Positions 48,736 to 59,725 of a stretch of DNA of 64,000 nt are shown here, one piece after another (position 1 is the stretch's first letter; the number at the start of each line of letters is the position of its first letter). The DNA comes from Silurus meridionalis (Eukaryota; Chordata; Actinopteri; Siluriformes; Siluridae). The DNA lies in the NCBI RefSeq assembly GCF_014805685.1, contig NC_060887.1:14447963-14511962 (forward strand), in the 5' to 3' direction. The notes under the pieces are model-generated. The model searched no databases and was not told the DNA's origin. It saw nothing but the letters and a program-made list of their open reading frames with translations. Made by a program: the position numbers and the translations under genes.

Positions 48736-48999
48736 ATTTTTCCTGCAATACTACCCTTACTGTTTACCTGAGATGGACAAGACTAAAAGTGCTTTAAGGC
48801 CGTTGAGTTTTTTTGACTGAAGTTTCCTAAAGCGGTTCTGGGATTCAGGAGGGATTCAGCATGCATGGCTGAAAATGTACTCATTAAAAAAAAAAAAAAA
48901 AAACAATTCTATAAATAGCTAGTGTAAATCATTTTGTATATTGCATTGTGTTTACTTTTTTTGATATTTTTCATCCAAATAGTTAAAAAATGATTAGTT
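48736..48999. other. intergenic DNA
   Basis: Unique sequence with an A-run at 48885-48902. No feature. Confidence 0.4.
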
Positions 49000-49300
49000 C
49001 ATTGACGTTCATGAACATCACTGGCCCAAGATCATCTATAAACATTGGTAGTCTATAAGTGCCTATGAACATTAGTGGCTCAGGATCTGCCATAAACATT
49101 GCCAATCCATGGGTATTTGTGGACATCACAGGCCCAGGATCGACCATAAACATCTCTTTGTCTGTGTCTGTGAACATTACTGACTCATGATCAAGCATGA
49201 ACATTGCTAGTCCATAGGCATTCATGGACAGCAGTGGCACAGGATCGTCCATGAACATCAATACTCTACAAGCATCCATACACACAATGGCTACATTTGC
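49000..49300 (-). repeat. 54-bp minisatellite with an open minus frame
   Basis: About five imperfect 54-bp units in an ORF of 133 codons (49384-48983, minus). Each unit gives an 18-residue repeat of the type MFMxDPxPxMxxNxxGLA. The N-terminal 40 residues are not repetitive. No similarity recognised. Confidence 0.75.
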
Positions 49301-49724
49301 CTTATTTCTTAAATCCCAATGATCTTGATAGACTCCTTCATCTTGACTCTTCATTGTGGATATTGCATATCCGAAAAGCCTCATAAAATGATGACTTGCA
49401 ACATTTATAGTGTTTTTGTTGTCTGATGAAACTCCATGGTAAGAGGATGCCGGTCATCTTTAATTACTTTTCAGCATTGTGTGTTAAATCAGCAGCATGA
49501 TGTGTCACCCCCACACACACACACAAACTGCTCAGGCACATCTGGAAATTGTGATTTGACCTTTATTTGTGTTACCGAGCTCATCAATTTGAACAGTAAT
49601 TTACACACCCGCCTGAAACGGACGGGGAATATTTTGGCAACGTGACTCTCATCTCTCATAGTACAAACAGGAAAGTGTGGCCAAAAAAAGATTGCCATAA
49701 ATTCAGTCCAATGCAGAACGCACT

Positions 49725-49727
<3 letters not shown>
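49301..49727. other. intergenic DNA
   Basis: Unique sequence, no feature beyond the start of the minisatellite ORF. Confidence 0.4.
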
Positions 49728-49785
<58 letters not shown>

Positions 49786-49799
49786 CTCTCTCTCTCTTT

Positions 49800-49855
<56 letters not shown>
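49728..49855. repeat. (CT)n(CA)n microsatellite
   Basis: CT units 49728-49800 followed by CA units to 49855. Confidence 0.97.
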
Positions 49856-49857
<2 letters not shown>

Positions 49858-49867
49858 TACAGATTTA

Positions 49868-50060
49868 TACAGTCAGGTCCAAAAGTCTGACCATTTTACC
49901 ATTAAGATCTGTTTATATTACATAATACTGATTATTTAAGAATTTTCTTATTTGACATGGGGTGGTGCAAAATTTTTACTCATGCTAATATAAACACACC
50001 CTGCTGCTAACTATTGCCATCTCCTAGTGACCTGACTTAGTCAGTATTTCATTATCATCT
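49868..50060. mobile_element. possible Tc1-type MITE fragment
   Basis: Begins tacagtcaggtccaaaagtc, a terminal-repeat-like start seen in fish Tc1 elements. No matching right end was found. Confidence 0.3.
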
Positions 50061-50539
50061 CTTTTGCACTGCACCAATAAGAACACAATGTCCTGGACTG
50101 AAAGTACCAAAGAATAATGGGGTATTATGTTCATGTCTAACTACTTTTAGAATAAAAACAGATCCTCGTATTTAACACACATACACACGCTTCCCACTCG
50201 TTTGTGTAACACATTATCCAGATGTGGAGCTTTGAACTCCAGGGCCCACGCAAGTTGTAAGACAGTGACTCTGGAATGTCTATGAAGCCACACACAGTCC
50301 TGCTCCCTTAATGTTTGCTGTTATAATCTGGCATCCCTGTCTGCTAGTTCTGGTTTTGTAGCCAGTGGCTAAGCTAGAACCATTTCACTGGTTTCCACCA
50401 GATGGTTTCTGGCCAAAAATTAGGTTCCCTTTTAGGAACTCGAGCTGCGTCAAAACGCTTTGGGAAGGAGTGTTTACGCTCTGAAATATTGTGTGTTGGT
50501 TCAGTGATGGATTCCATCATGGACAGTTCACCAAGGGGA

Positions 50540-51005
50540 TGGCTCAGTCCACCCTAAGTCTACGCGTCCGCCATTTTGGCTTATCATGCCCCCGTGGCCG
50601 GGCAATCTCTGGCAGAGTCCCGATGGTAACATGTTTTCTCCGCGGCACCCGGAGGCTGAGGCCTAAAGTGATTGGGTGGGACCTGGCTGTCATTTTGGGG
50701 GCTCTGTATAAGCCCTCCCTTCGAGCCTCTATCCGAGGCATCTTAAAAGCCTTTCATTTAGGACTGTGTTCTTGTTGGCCATCTGCTCTATTAGGAGGGT
50801 AGGGTACATGCAGGCCCTTTCTGAGCACCCTCCATCCTGGAGCTTACCCCGGGTATGGCCAGTGCCTTTCTGTACACCCATACGGGTTACATGCCCAAGG
50901 TGCCCTCGGTCGTCCCACATCCCACAAGATTACAGGCATTCTATCCTACTCTGTTCAAGGCCCCAGACCAGGAGAAACTGAACCGGCTCTGTCCGGTGCG
51001 CACTG
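50540..51005 (+). pseudogene. DIRS tyrosine recombinase N-terminal part, interrupted
   Basis: Reads SGRVPMVTCFLRGTRRLRPK, WDLAVILGALYKP, AFHLG, VGYMQALSEHPPSW, GYMPKVPSV and PDQEKLNRLCPVR in more than one frame. Remainder at 53534-53740. Confidence 0.78.
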
Positions 51006-51346
51006 TGGATCCAAGATGGCGGCGCGGCAGTAGCTCGCAGCAGCCGCTCTGGACACAAAATGGTGCTACTTTAACTTTGTAGCCTGCCTTACACAACACA
51101 TGGACATCGGAGCAACCGGTGTCCCTGTGTACAACCGCAAAACCCTGAAAGAACTCAGAAACAACCCAAACAACACAATTAATGATGACCTGCGGCAGAA
51201 GCTACACGACCTCCGTATGCTCCGTGAACCGGGCCTCCAGACCTCGGCATCAAAAGTGCTGCGCGAGAAAGCAGAAGCGCGGAAAGCGAGCGGGTGCTAA
51301 TGCTAAGCTAAAAGCTAACCCTAGCCGGCCGGCTCTACCATAACTA

Positions 51347-51680
51347 ATGCTCTATGGGACCATTAGCGAACTTCAAAACACACACCCTGACGGATTGTTT
51401 ATTGTCGCTGGAGATTTTAATCACGCAAATGTCAGGACTGTGCTCCCTAAATTTTATCAGAATGTGGACTTTGCAACCAGAGAAGAAAACACGCTGGATG
51501 TTGTTTACACAAACATCTGGGGTGCATACCGGGTGAAGCCCCGCCCCCGCCTCGGGTACTCAGACCACATCTCTGTTATGTTGATCCCAGCATACAGACC
51601 ACTCAGCAGGCGTTCAAGACCAGTTCGAAAGCAAGTGACAACCTGGATCCATGTCTGCTCTCCAAGACTGTTTTAAATGC
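51347..51680 (+). pseudogene. LINE AP-endonuclease C-terminal fragment
   Basis: Frame reads [21 protein letters not shown] and [11 protein letters not shown], the Asp-Asn and Ser-Asp-His motifs of APE-type endonucleases. The N-terminal part is deleted and the reading ends at a stop near 51676. Confidence 0.85.
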
Positions 51681-51726
51681 ACTGACTGGGACATGTTCAG
51701 GGAAGCTGCAACCAACGGTAATTTCA

Positions 51727-52837
51727 TCAGATGTCTTCACTGACATCTTCAACATCTCCCTGAGCAGCGCCACTGTTCCTACATGCCTCAAGACGACGAC
51801 CATCATTCCTGTGCCGAAGAAGTCTTCTGTCTCCTGCATTAATGACTATCGTCCCGTTGCACTCACACCCATCATGATGAAGTGCTTCGAGAGGCTCGTC
51901 ATGAGGCACATAAAGACCCAGCTCCCACCCGCACTGGACCCCATGCAGTTCGCGTATCGTCCAAACCGCTCCACGGACGATGCTATCTCCACAACCCTTC
52001 ATCTGGCCCTCACCCATCTGGGTAACAAGGACTCTTATGTAAGGATGCTGTTCATAGACTTCAGTTCAGCATTCAACACAATCATTCCTCAGCACCTGAT
52101 CGAGAAGCTGAGCCTACTGGGCCTGAACACCTCCCTCTGCAACTGGATCCTGGACTTCCTAACTGGAAGACCTCAGTCAGTCCAGATCGGAGACATCATA
52201 TCATCAAGTTTGCCGATGACATAACCGTGGTGGGTCTCATCAGCAAGAACGACGAGTCAGCATACAGAGAGGAGGTGCAACGGTTAACAGCCTGGTGTGG
52301 AGCCAACAACCTGTCTCTGAACGTCGACAAAACTAAAGAGATGGTTGTTGACTTCAGGAGAACACAGAGTGACCATTCTCCACTGATCATCGATGGATCC
52401 TTAGTGGAGATCATCAAGAGCACCAAATTCCTTGGTGTTCATCTGACGGACAACCTCACCTGGTCACTTAACACCAGCTCCATTACCAAGAAAGCCCAGC
52501 AGCGTCTCTACTTCCTAAAAAGGCTGAGGAAAGCTCATCTCCCTCCCCCCATCCTGACCATGTTCTACAGGGGGACCATCAAGAGCATCTTGAGCAGCTG
52601 CATCACTGCCTGGTTTGGGAACTGCACCGTCTCGGATCGCAAGACCCTAAAGAGGATAGTGAGAACAGCTGAGAAGATAATCGGAGTCTCTCTCCCTTCT
52701 ATCATGGACATTTACACCACACGCTGCATCCGCAAAGCACACAGCATTGTGGATAACCACACACCCGTCACACACACTTTTCACCCTCCTACCATCAGGG
52801 AAACGGTTCCAAAGCTCCTCAACAAACATCTGAACTG

Positions 52838-52838
<1 letters not shown>
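51727..52838 (+). pseudogene. LINE reverse transcriptase, internally deleted
   Basis: First frame: [54 protein letters not shown] and [13 protein letters not shown] (motif A). After [12 protein letters not shown] a deletion removes the QG..LSPLL segment and shifts frame. The second frame resumes with [15 protein letters not shown] (motif C), [39 protein letters not shown] and DIYTTRCIRKA. Confidence 0.88.

Positions 52839-52901
<63 letters not shown>
52839..52901. repeat. (CA)n microsatellite inside a LINE 3' UTR
   Basis: About 31 CA units where the related copy at 21345-22615 has only a short CA run. Shows expansion from a transposon-borne seed. Confidence 0.95.
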
Positions 52902-52903
<2 letters not shown>

Positions 52904-53858
52904 CTGTGTGACTGATCTGTACAAACCGGACTCAACACACATCATACACTTCGCACACCCAGGTTTCAGTACCATTCACACTTTTCATTATCGGAAAATG
53001 TTTACATGCCGTTTGTTGCTGATCTTCCGGGACTTGTTCTTTTGCACAATATTCTGTCCAAATCCTTTGGTCACTGTTCAGTTTATTTTGATTGCTGCTA
53101 CTGTTGAATTGCACAATTCTGTTTACATTTTTCTGCTATTGTTGAATTGCACAATTCTGTTTACATTTTTCTGTTTACATTTTCTGCTACTGTGCACCTT
53201 ATTCTGTCACGACAGGTTTTACTGGCGGAGCTATTGCTATTTTTATTTTTATATTTTGTGTATTGTTTATTGTCCTGCACTGTCCTGTGTTGTCTTGCAC
53301 TGTCTTGTGTTGTCTTTTGCACTGTTTGCACCAGTTGCACACATGCACTTTATGTGGCGAGGATCTTAGTTCTTGGCCCTGTGTTTTTCTGTTCTGTGAC
53401 TGTTGTTTTATGTTATTTTATGTATCACCTGGGTTCAGGAGGAACGTTGTTTCATTTCACTGTGTACTGCATCAGCTATATATGGTTGAAATGACAATAA
53501 AAGCTTCTTGACTTGACTTGACTTGACTTGACTGTACACCTACATCCACAGGACGGGTCCTTGAAGAAGGACCGGTCAGCTGCTTGTCTGCTAGGGCCCT
53601 CCCAAGAGAGGCCTCCCTGCTAATAACCCTCATAATCTTGGTCCTCTGGAGTTCCTCCAAGACATATGTAACGCTGCGTGTTGGTCCACCCCGCTGACCT
53701 TTGTGCGGTTGTATAACCTAGACCGCAGTGCCACTCCTGGCCCCTCAGTCCTTCTCTAGCTGTGGTGACAGACACACACTAGGCAGGGACTGGTCAGTCT
53801 GGCATGATTGGACACTCGTTCCCAAAGCGTTTCGACGCAGCTCGAGTTCCTGAAAGGG

Positions 53859-54160
53859 AACGTCTCTAGGTTACGTATGTAACCCTAGTTCCCTGAGGGA
53901 ACGAGATGCTGCGTCTCTATGCCACACCTCCAGCCTCCCTGCAGCACTTCCTTCTCCCATACAGAAGCTGCCACTGCCCTCACTCATATGCGCTTTATAC
54001 TCCTCATTGTGACGTCACCTCATCGTTGACAACGTCCAATTTTTCACTGATTACACACATTATTTCAGAGCGTGAACACTCAGGCGAGTTCCCAAAGTGT
54101 TTCGACACAGTGCCTCGTTCCCTCAGGGAACTAGGGTTACATACGTAACCAAGAGACGTT
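53859..54160. repeat. DIRS terminal unit with inverted ends
   Basis: aacgtctctaggttacgtat... at 53859-53905 and its complement ...atacgtaaccaagagacgtt at 54114-54160 enclose about 210 bp, including tataaagcgcatatg-type sequence on the minus strand. The same unit occurs at 46811-47122, and part of it opens copy 3 near 61836-61970. Confidence 0.85.
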
Positions 54161-54929
54161 ATGGTTGATTTCTAAAATGTAGCTGGTTTATGATCACTGC
54201 TAGTTTATGGTTAGTTTCTCTGGTATAAGAGACGACCCACCACACCACCATCAACAAACCTAAGTGAACATGTGAAAGTGAAGGGACGACAGCATACAAA
54301 TATCCCAGTTCACCGAACACTCGATATTTATGATCCCTCCAGATCTGCTCCTTACCCAAGAAAAATCTACTGATAAAAGACTTGACTAAATAAATATATT
54401 TTTACCCTTGACTTGAACACTGAGACTGTGTCTGAGTCCCGAACACTGGTTGGAAGGCTGTTCCATAACTGTGGGGCTTTATAAGAGAAAGATCTGCCCC
54501 CTGCTGTAGTCTTTATTATTTAAGGTACCAACAAATAGCCTGCACCTTTTGATCTAAGTCGGCATTGAGTATCATAATGGTACACAAGTTCACTCAGATA
54601 CTGTGGCACAAGTCTGTTAAGTGCTTTATACATCAGTAGTAGTATTTTATAATCAATGCAAGATTAAATTGGGAGCCAGAGTAGACTGATTAAAACAGGG
54701 GTGATGAGGTCATATTTTTTTAGATCTAGTAAGGACCCTTGCTGCTGCATTTTAAACTAACTGAAGCTTATTTATGCACTTACTTAAACACCCAGACAGT
54801 AAAGAATTACAGTAGTCTAATCTAGATGAGGCCATTAGGGTTGCACAAGCCACTCTTAGTGCCGGTCTCAAGCTCGGATAAATGGGGAGGGTTGCGTAAG
54901 GAAGGGCATCCAGCATAAAACATGTGCCA

Positions 54930-55730
54930 AATCAAATATGCGGATCACGGAGAGAGTTAGCTGATATAATGGAGAGGAGAAAGGTAGAAATGTTGTGCAT
55001 TCAGGAGACCAAGTGAAATGTTTAAACTGTTCTTTTATGGTGTGGATGGAAAGAGAAATGTTGTAGGGGTGATTCTGAAGGAAGAGTACATTAAGAGTGT
55101 AATGGAGGTGAAGAGAGTTTCTGATGAACGTGAAGCTGGAAGTTGACGGGGCGATAATAAATGTCATCAGGGCTTATGCGCCTCAACCTAGGAATGAAAG
55201 ATTGGTGAAGGGTACAGAGGGGATGAGGAGGTGATGGGTAGGTTTGGCTTTAAGGAGAGGAATGTGGAAGGGCAGATGGTGGTAGAGTGTGCTAAAAGAA
55301 TGGAAATGGCAGTGGTGAACACTTATTTTAAGGAGAAGGAGGATTATAGGGTGACATACAGTATAAGAGTGGAGGAAGGTGCATACAGGTGGACTATGTT
55401 CTATGTAGGAGATGCAACCTGAAGGAGAATAGAGACTGTAAGGTGTTGGCAGGGGACAGTGTAGCTAGACAGCATCAGAAGGTGGTCTGCAGGATGGTTT
55501 TGGAGGTGATAAAGAATAGGAGGAGAGAGAAGACTGAAAGAAGAATAAGATGGTGGAAACTGAAGAAGGAAGACTGTAGTGTGAGATTCAGGAACGAGGT
55601 CAGACAGGGGCTCGGTGGTGGTGAAGAGGTGCTGGATGATTGGGCAACTACTGCAGAAGTGATAAGGGAGACAGCTAGAAAGGTACTTGGTGTGACATCT
55701 GAAAACAGAAAGGAAGACAAAGAGACGTGA
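54930..55730 (+). pseudogene. LINE endonuclease domain, frameshifted
   Basis: Reads MERRKVEMLCIQET, FYGVDGKRNVVGVILKEEY, MGRFGFKERNVEGQMVVECA, EMAVVNTYFKEKEDYRVTY, then LKENRDCKVLAGDSVARQHQ and WKLKKEDCSVRF in shifting frames. Ends at TGA 55728-55730 inside a conserved stretch. Confidence 0.8.
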
Positions 55731-55745
55731 TGGTGGAATGAGGAA

Positions 55746-57341
55746 GTGCAGGAGCGCATAAGGAGAAAGAGGTTGGCAAAACAGAATTGGGATCGACAGA
55801 GTGATGTGAAAAGTAGGCAGGAGTACAAGGAAATGTGGCAGCAGGTAAAGAGGGATGTGCTGCAAGTTAGAGCAATAAAGAATGGAGATGGAAATGTGTT
55901 GACTAGTGAGGAGAGTGTGTTGAGAAGATGGAGGGAGTATTTTGAGCAGCCGATGAATGAGGAAAATAAGAGAGAGAGAAGGTTGGATGGTGTGAAGATG
56001 GTGAAGCAGGAATTGGATAGGATTACCGGTAGAAGCATGGAGATGTTTAGGAGAGATGGCAGTGGAGTTTTTAACAAGATTGTTAACAGGATTTTGGAAG
56101 GTGAGAGGGTGCCTGAGGAATGGAGAAGGAGTGTGCTGGTACCCATCTTTAAGAACAAGGGAGATGTGCAGACTTGCAGTAACTACACGAGAATTAATTT
56201 GATCAGTCACACCATTAAGTTATGGGAAAGAGTAGTGGAAGCCAGGCTGAGAGTAGAGGTGACCATCTGTGAGCAACAATATGGTTTTATGGAAGAGCAC
56301 CACAGATGCATTATTTGCTTTGAGAATGTTAGAATATAGAGAAGAATTATAAAGAAGGTCTGAAGGAGTTGCATTGTGTGTTTGTGGATTTAGGGAAAGC
56401 GTATGAAATGGTGCCGAGAGAGGAATTGTGATACTGTTTAAGAAAATCGGGTGTGTCAGAAGTATGCGACGTTGGTGCAGGACATGTATGAGGGTAGTGT
56501 GACAGCAGTTAAGTGTGCAGTAGGAACGACAGACTGGTTCACGGTGACTGTTGGACTGCATCAAGGATCTGCTCTGAGCCCTTTCCTGTTTGCAGTGGTG
56601 ATGGAGAGGTTGACAGATAAGGTCAGACAGAAGTGCATGGACTATGATGTTTGCAGATGATATTGTTATTTGTGGTGAGAGTAGGGAGCAGGTTGAGAAG
56701 AGCCTGGAGAGGTGGAGGTACACGCTGGGGAGAAGGGCAATGAAAGTCAGTAAGAGTAAGACAGAGTACATGTATGTAAATGAGAGGGAGGGCAGTGGAG
56801 TAATGCGGTTGCAGGGAAAAGAGGTGGAGAAGGTTGAGGAGTTCAGGTACTTGGGTCAACAGTGTAAAGTAATGAAGAGTGTGTAAGAGAAGTGAAGAAA
56901 AGACTGCAGGCAGGGTAGAGTGGCTAGAGAAGAGAGGCAGGAGTGATTTGTGATAGAAGAGTGTTTGCAAGGGTAAGAGGGAAAGATTATAGGACTGTGG
57001 TGAGACCTGCGATGTTCTATAGTTTAGAGACAGTGGCATTGAGTAAAAGACAGGAGGTGGAGCTGGAGGTAGCAGAGCTGAAGATGCTGAGGTTTTTGTT
57101 GGGAGTGATGAGGATAGACAGGATTAGAAATGAGTTTATTAGAGGGACAGTGCATGCAGGACGTTTTGGAGACAAGGTGACGGAGGCGAGATTGAGATGG
57201 TTTGGACATGTGCAGAGAAGGGACATGGGGTATATCGGTTATGGATGTGGTGAGGGAAGACATGCAGGTAGTTGGGCTGAAAGAGGCAGATGTAGAGGAC
57301 AGGGGGGTATAGCACAGATGATCCACTGTGGTGACCCCTAA
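55746..57341 (+). pseudogene. LINE reverse transcriptase, frameshifted
   Basis: Pieces: IRRKRLAKQNWDRQSD, RILEGERVPEEWRRSVLVPI, FKNKGDVQTCSNY, RVVEARLRVEVTICEQQYGF, LVQDMYEGSVTAV, GLHQGSALSPFLFAVVMERL, MMFADDIVICGESREQVEKS (motif C intact), KTEYMYVNEREGS, LETVALSKRQEVELEVAELK and RLRWFGHVQRRDMGYI. Stops and frame changes near 56340, 56660 and 56884. Confidence 0.87.
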
Positions 57342-57741
57342 TGGGAGAAGCCAAAAGAAGAAGAATCTAGATGTAACAAAGGCAAGAACTAGCTTTTCTG
57401 CATCCTGTAACGACATCATATTTCAAATTTTAGCAATATTTCTAAGGTGAAAGAAGGCAATCCTGGTAATAACATACAAGTGAGTATCAAAGGAAAGACT
57501 AGGGTCAATAATCACGCCAAGGTCTTTGACTGTTGTACACACTATAAAAACACCATCCAGAGATGCTACGTAATCGGAAAGTTTACTTCTAGCTGCATTT
57601 GGTCCTAGTAAAAGTACTTCTGTCTTATCCGAGATAAGCAGAAGGGAGTTATCAAGCATCCACTGTCAAATGTCCTTTACACACTCTTCAACATTTTTAA
57701 GCTGATCTCTCTCATCTTGCTTTGCTGAAATATACAGCTAT

Positions 57742-57921
<180 letters not shown>

Positions 57922-57924
<3 letters not shown>

Positions 57925-59233
57925 ATTAGGCTGTCAAAATTAATGTGTTAAACAAAACAAAACAAAAAATTAACATTAAAATTGAATTTCCACCAGAAAT
58001 TGTTTTTTAATCACTAAACATTTACTGATGCACTAAGTTTTAAATCAAGCACCAAAATTCGCCATGGTGCACACATCTGTTAATTAAAACCATCTGTCTG
58101 GAATCAAAGCAAAAGTCGGTGTCATGATAATTTATGTAATTTAAAACACCATAATTACTTTAAAACATTTACGAGTATATTTTTCCTTCGTGCTCAATGT
58201 GAAGTATGGTTTCATTAATAATAAACATACATTTCCATCATGAATCCATATTTGTCCATGCCCATATTGATTAGAGTATTAAAAACTAAATTTAAATATT
58301 AATTTAAGGTACATTTAGAACAGATAAAAATGTGCAATTAAATTGCGATTAATCATGAGTTAGCTCATAACAATCATGTGATTAATTCCAATGAATTATT
58401 TTAATCAATTGACAGTACTATTTATTATATAACAGATTTTGATTTGCTTGCTGGGAAGCTCAGGACAATGGAAAAACACACATATACACAAGCACACACA
58501 CATCAGGTCTCAGTAAAAAAAGAAAAAAGAAAAGAAAAACATGGAAACCCAAAGTCAGCCAAAGTCCAGGCAGGCGCGCCGTGATGGAGTGTGTTTTCCT
58601 AACTCACGCAGACGCACTCACTATTTAATCCCGCTAAGCCGTGCTGTGATTGGCCTGAAGCGGCTTTTACAAGGAAATGTTTCATCCATTAGAAAGCAAT
58701 GAAATTTCATAAGTGTGTGTGTGGGGAGAGACGGGGCGTATATTTGACAGATGGGCACGTAGATTATTAAAAATGTGACATTACAGACAGATCTATGCTT
58801 TTTTGAAAATGTCGAGCCTGGGTAATGTAAACACTCAGCGTCGGGAAGTAGCGCTTCTGCTACCGGTTAGCTTGGCGATTGTGATCTGCTTCTTCCTCCA
58901 CACATTAGTTTTAAACGAACCAGAGCCAGACAAGGCAGAAAAAAGTGCTGAGTCTCAGTTGTTGTGTCCTTAAACCTAGAGTTCACTGCTTTAGTGTTCT
59001 GACTATAAGAACACACAGAGACTCTTTTTTTTACACGGAATTGCAAGAGTAGTTGTTTTAAGGGTCGTAAGTGTTTCTGTTTTCTACAATACACTGTGAG
59101 TTTATGAGTTAATAATGATTTTATTTTCTATTCAGATTCCAGTTTATTTTCTAAAGATTTAGAAGATTGTGTAGATTGTGTTAAATATGTTAAAAGTCAA
59201 ATAGTACAAAAAGAAAATAAAAAAATTTGCCAT
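57922..59233. other. intergenic DNA with a candidate regulatory block
   Basis: AT-rich to about 58560. The segment 58565-58890 is GC-balanced and repeat-free (ctatttaatcccgctaagcc, tgctgtgattggcctgaagc, cgtagattattaaaaatgtg) and may be conserved. No gene. Confidence 0.4.
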
Positions 59234-59725
59234 AAACTTTGTTTGTGCTTTTTGAACATTCCATTTGACATTTAGTCTCCATTAGCTTTTTTTGATAACC
59301 TTAACTTATCTGGGAAGATGTTCCACTAGATTTTGAAGTGTATTTGTGGAGACTGTGCTCATTCAGCCACAAGGGCAATAGTAAAGTAAGGTACTGATGT
59401 AGGGTGAGGTAAGGAGTCCTGGGGTGCATTCAGCATTCTAATTCAAGATGTTCGGTAGGGTCGAGGTCAGGGCTTTATAGCAGACCACGCAAGATCTTCC
59501 ATCCCAACCCATGTAAAGCATATCTTCATGGTGCTGTCTTTGAGCACAGGGGCATTGTCATGTTGGAACAGTTTTCAGTGCCCTAGTTCAAGTGAAAAAA
59601 GTTTAATGCTACCACATCCAAACACATCCTATACAATTGTGTGCCTTCAACTTGATTGTAAGAGTTTTGGGAAGAACCACATATGGCTGAAAAATTCAGG
59701 TGTTCTAATATTTTTCCATGTAGTG
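59234..59725 (+). mobile_element. Tc1-type MITE, copy 2
   Basis: Same interior as 609-912 and a preserved right end (attcaggtgttctaatattt, ttccatgtagtg), the complement of the start of copy 1. The left terminal repeat is degraded. Non-coding, about 490 bp. Confidence 0.72.

Larger units (their letters stand above)
51006..53533 (+). mobile_element. L2/CR1-type LINE inserted in DIRS copy 2
   Basis: Starts with ggatccaagatggcggcgcg, a 5' end typical of LINEs, contains endonuclease and reverse transcriptase pieces, a 3' UTR with an expanded CA array (52839-52901) and ends with agctatatatggttgaaatg, acaataaaag and TTGAC tandem units (53507-53533). ACTGT is found on both sides and may be a short target-site duplication. 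Internal deletions leave about 2.5 kb. Confidence 0.9.
50420..54160 (+). mobile_element. DIRS-like retrotransposon, copy 2, split by a LINE
   Basis: Left part 50420-51005 and right part 53534-54160. Left begins with terminal-type sequence (gaactcgagctgcgtcaaaa) and carries the first part of a tyrosine recombinase to LNRLCPVR. Right resumes exactly there (actgtacacctacatccaca) and continues through FVRLYNLD to a terminal unit at 53859-54160. The LINE at 51006-53533 lies in between. Coding parts are frameshifted. Confidence 0.85.
54829..57363 (+). mobile_element. RTE-like LINE with a 10-bp target-site duplication
   Basis: Flanked by identical aatctagatg at 54819-54828 and 57364-57373. Carries endonuclease-like and reverse transcriptase pieces on the plus strand and ends ggagaagccaaaagaagaag, a common end of this fish LINE group. 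2535 bp, with internal deletions and frameshifts. Assignment to RTE or a near relative is from memory of the protein style and is less certain than the boundaries. Confidence 0.9.
54161..57720 (-). mobile_element. jockey/CR1-group LINE, split by an RTE-like LINE
   Basis: Two pieces on the minus strand, 57374-57720 (upstream) and 54161-54818 (downstream). The first reads SDKTEVLLLGPNAARSKLSD, VKDLGVIIDPSLSF, FFHLRNIAKI and ends in LAFVTS. The second continues with SRLDYCNSLLSGCLSK, AAARVLTRSKKYD, PQYLSELV, GGRSFSYKAPQLWNSLPTSV and SVFKSRVK. Removing the insert and one copy of its 10-bp duplication rejoins the frame across FVTSRLDYCN. Stops are present in both pieces. Confidence 0.88.

Noticed and set aside
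55401..56210. 269- and 227-codon minus-strand ORFs
   Set aside because: They are the antisense of the RTE-like LINE, whose plus strand has the reverse transcriptase motifs.
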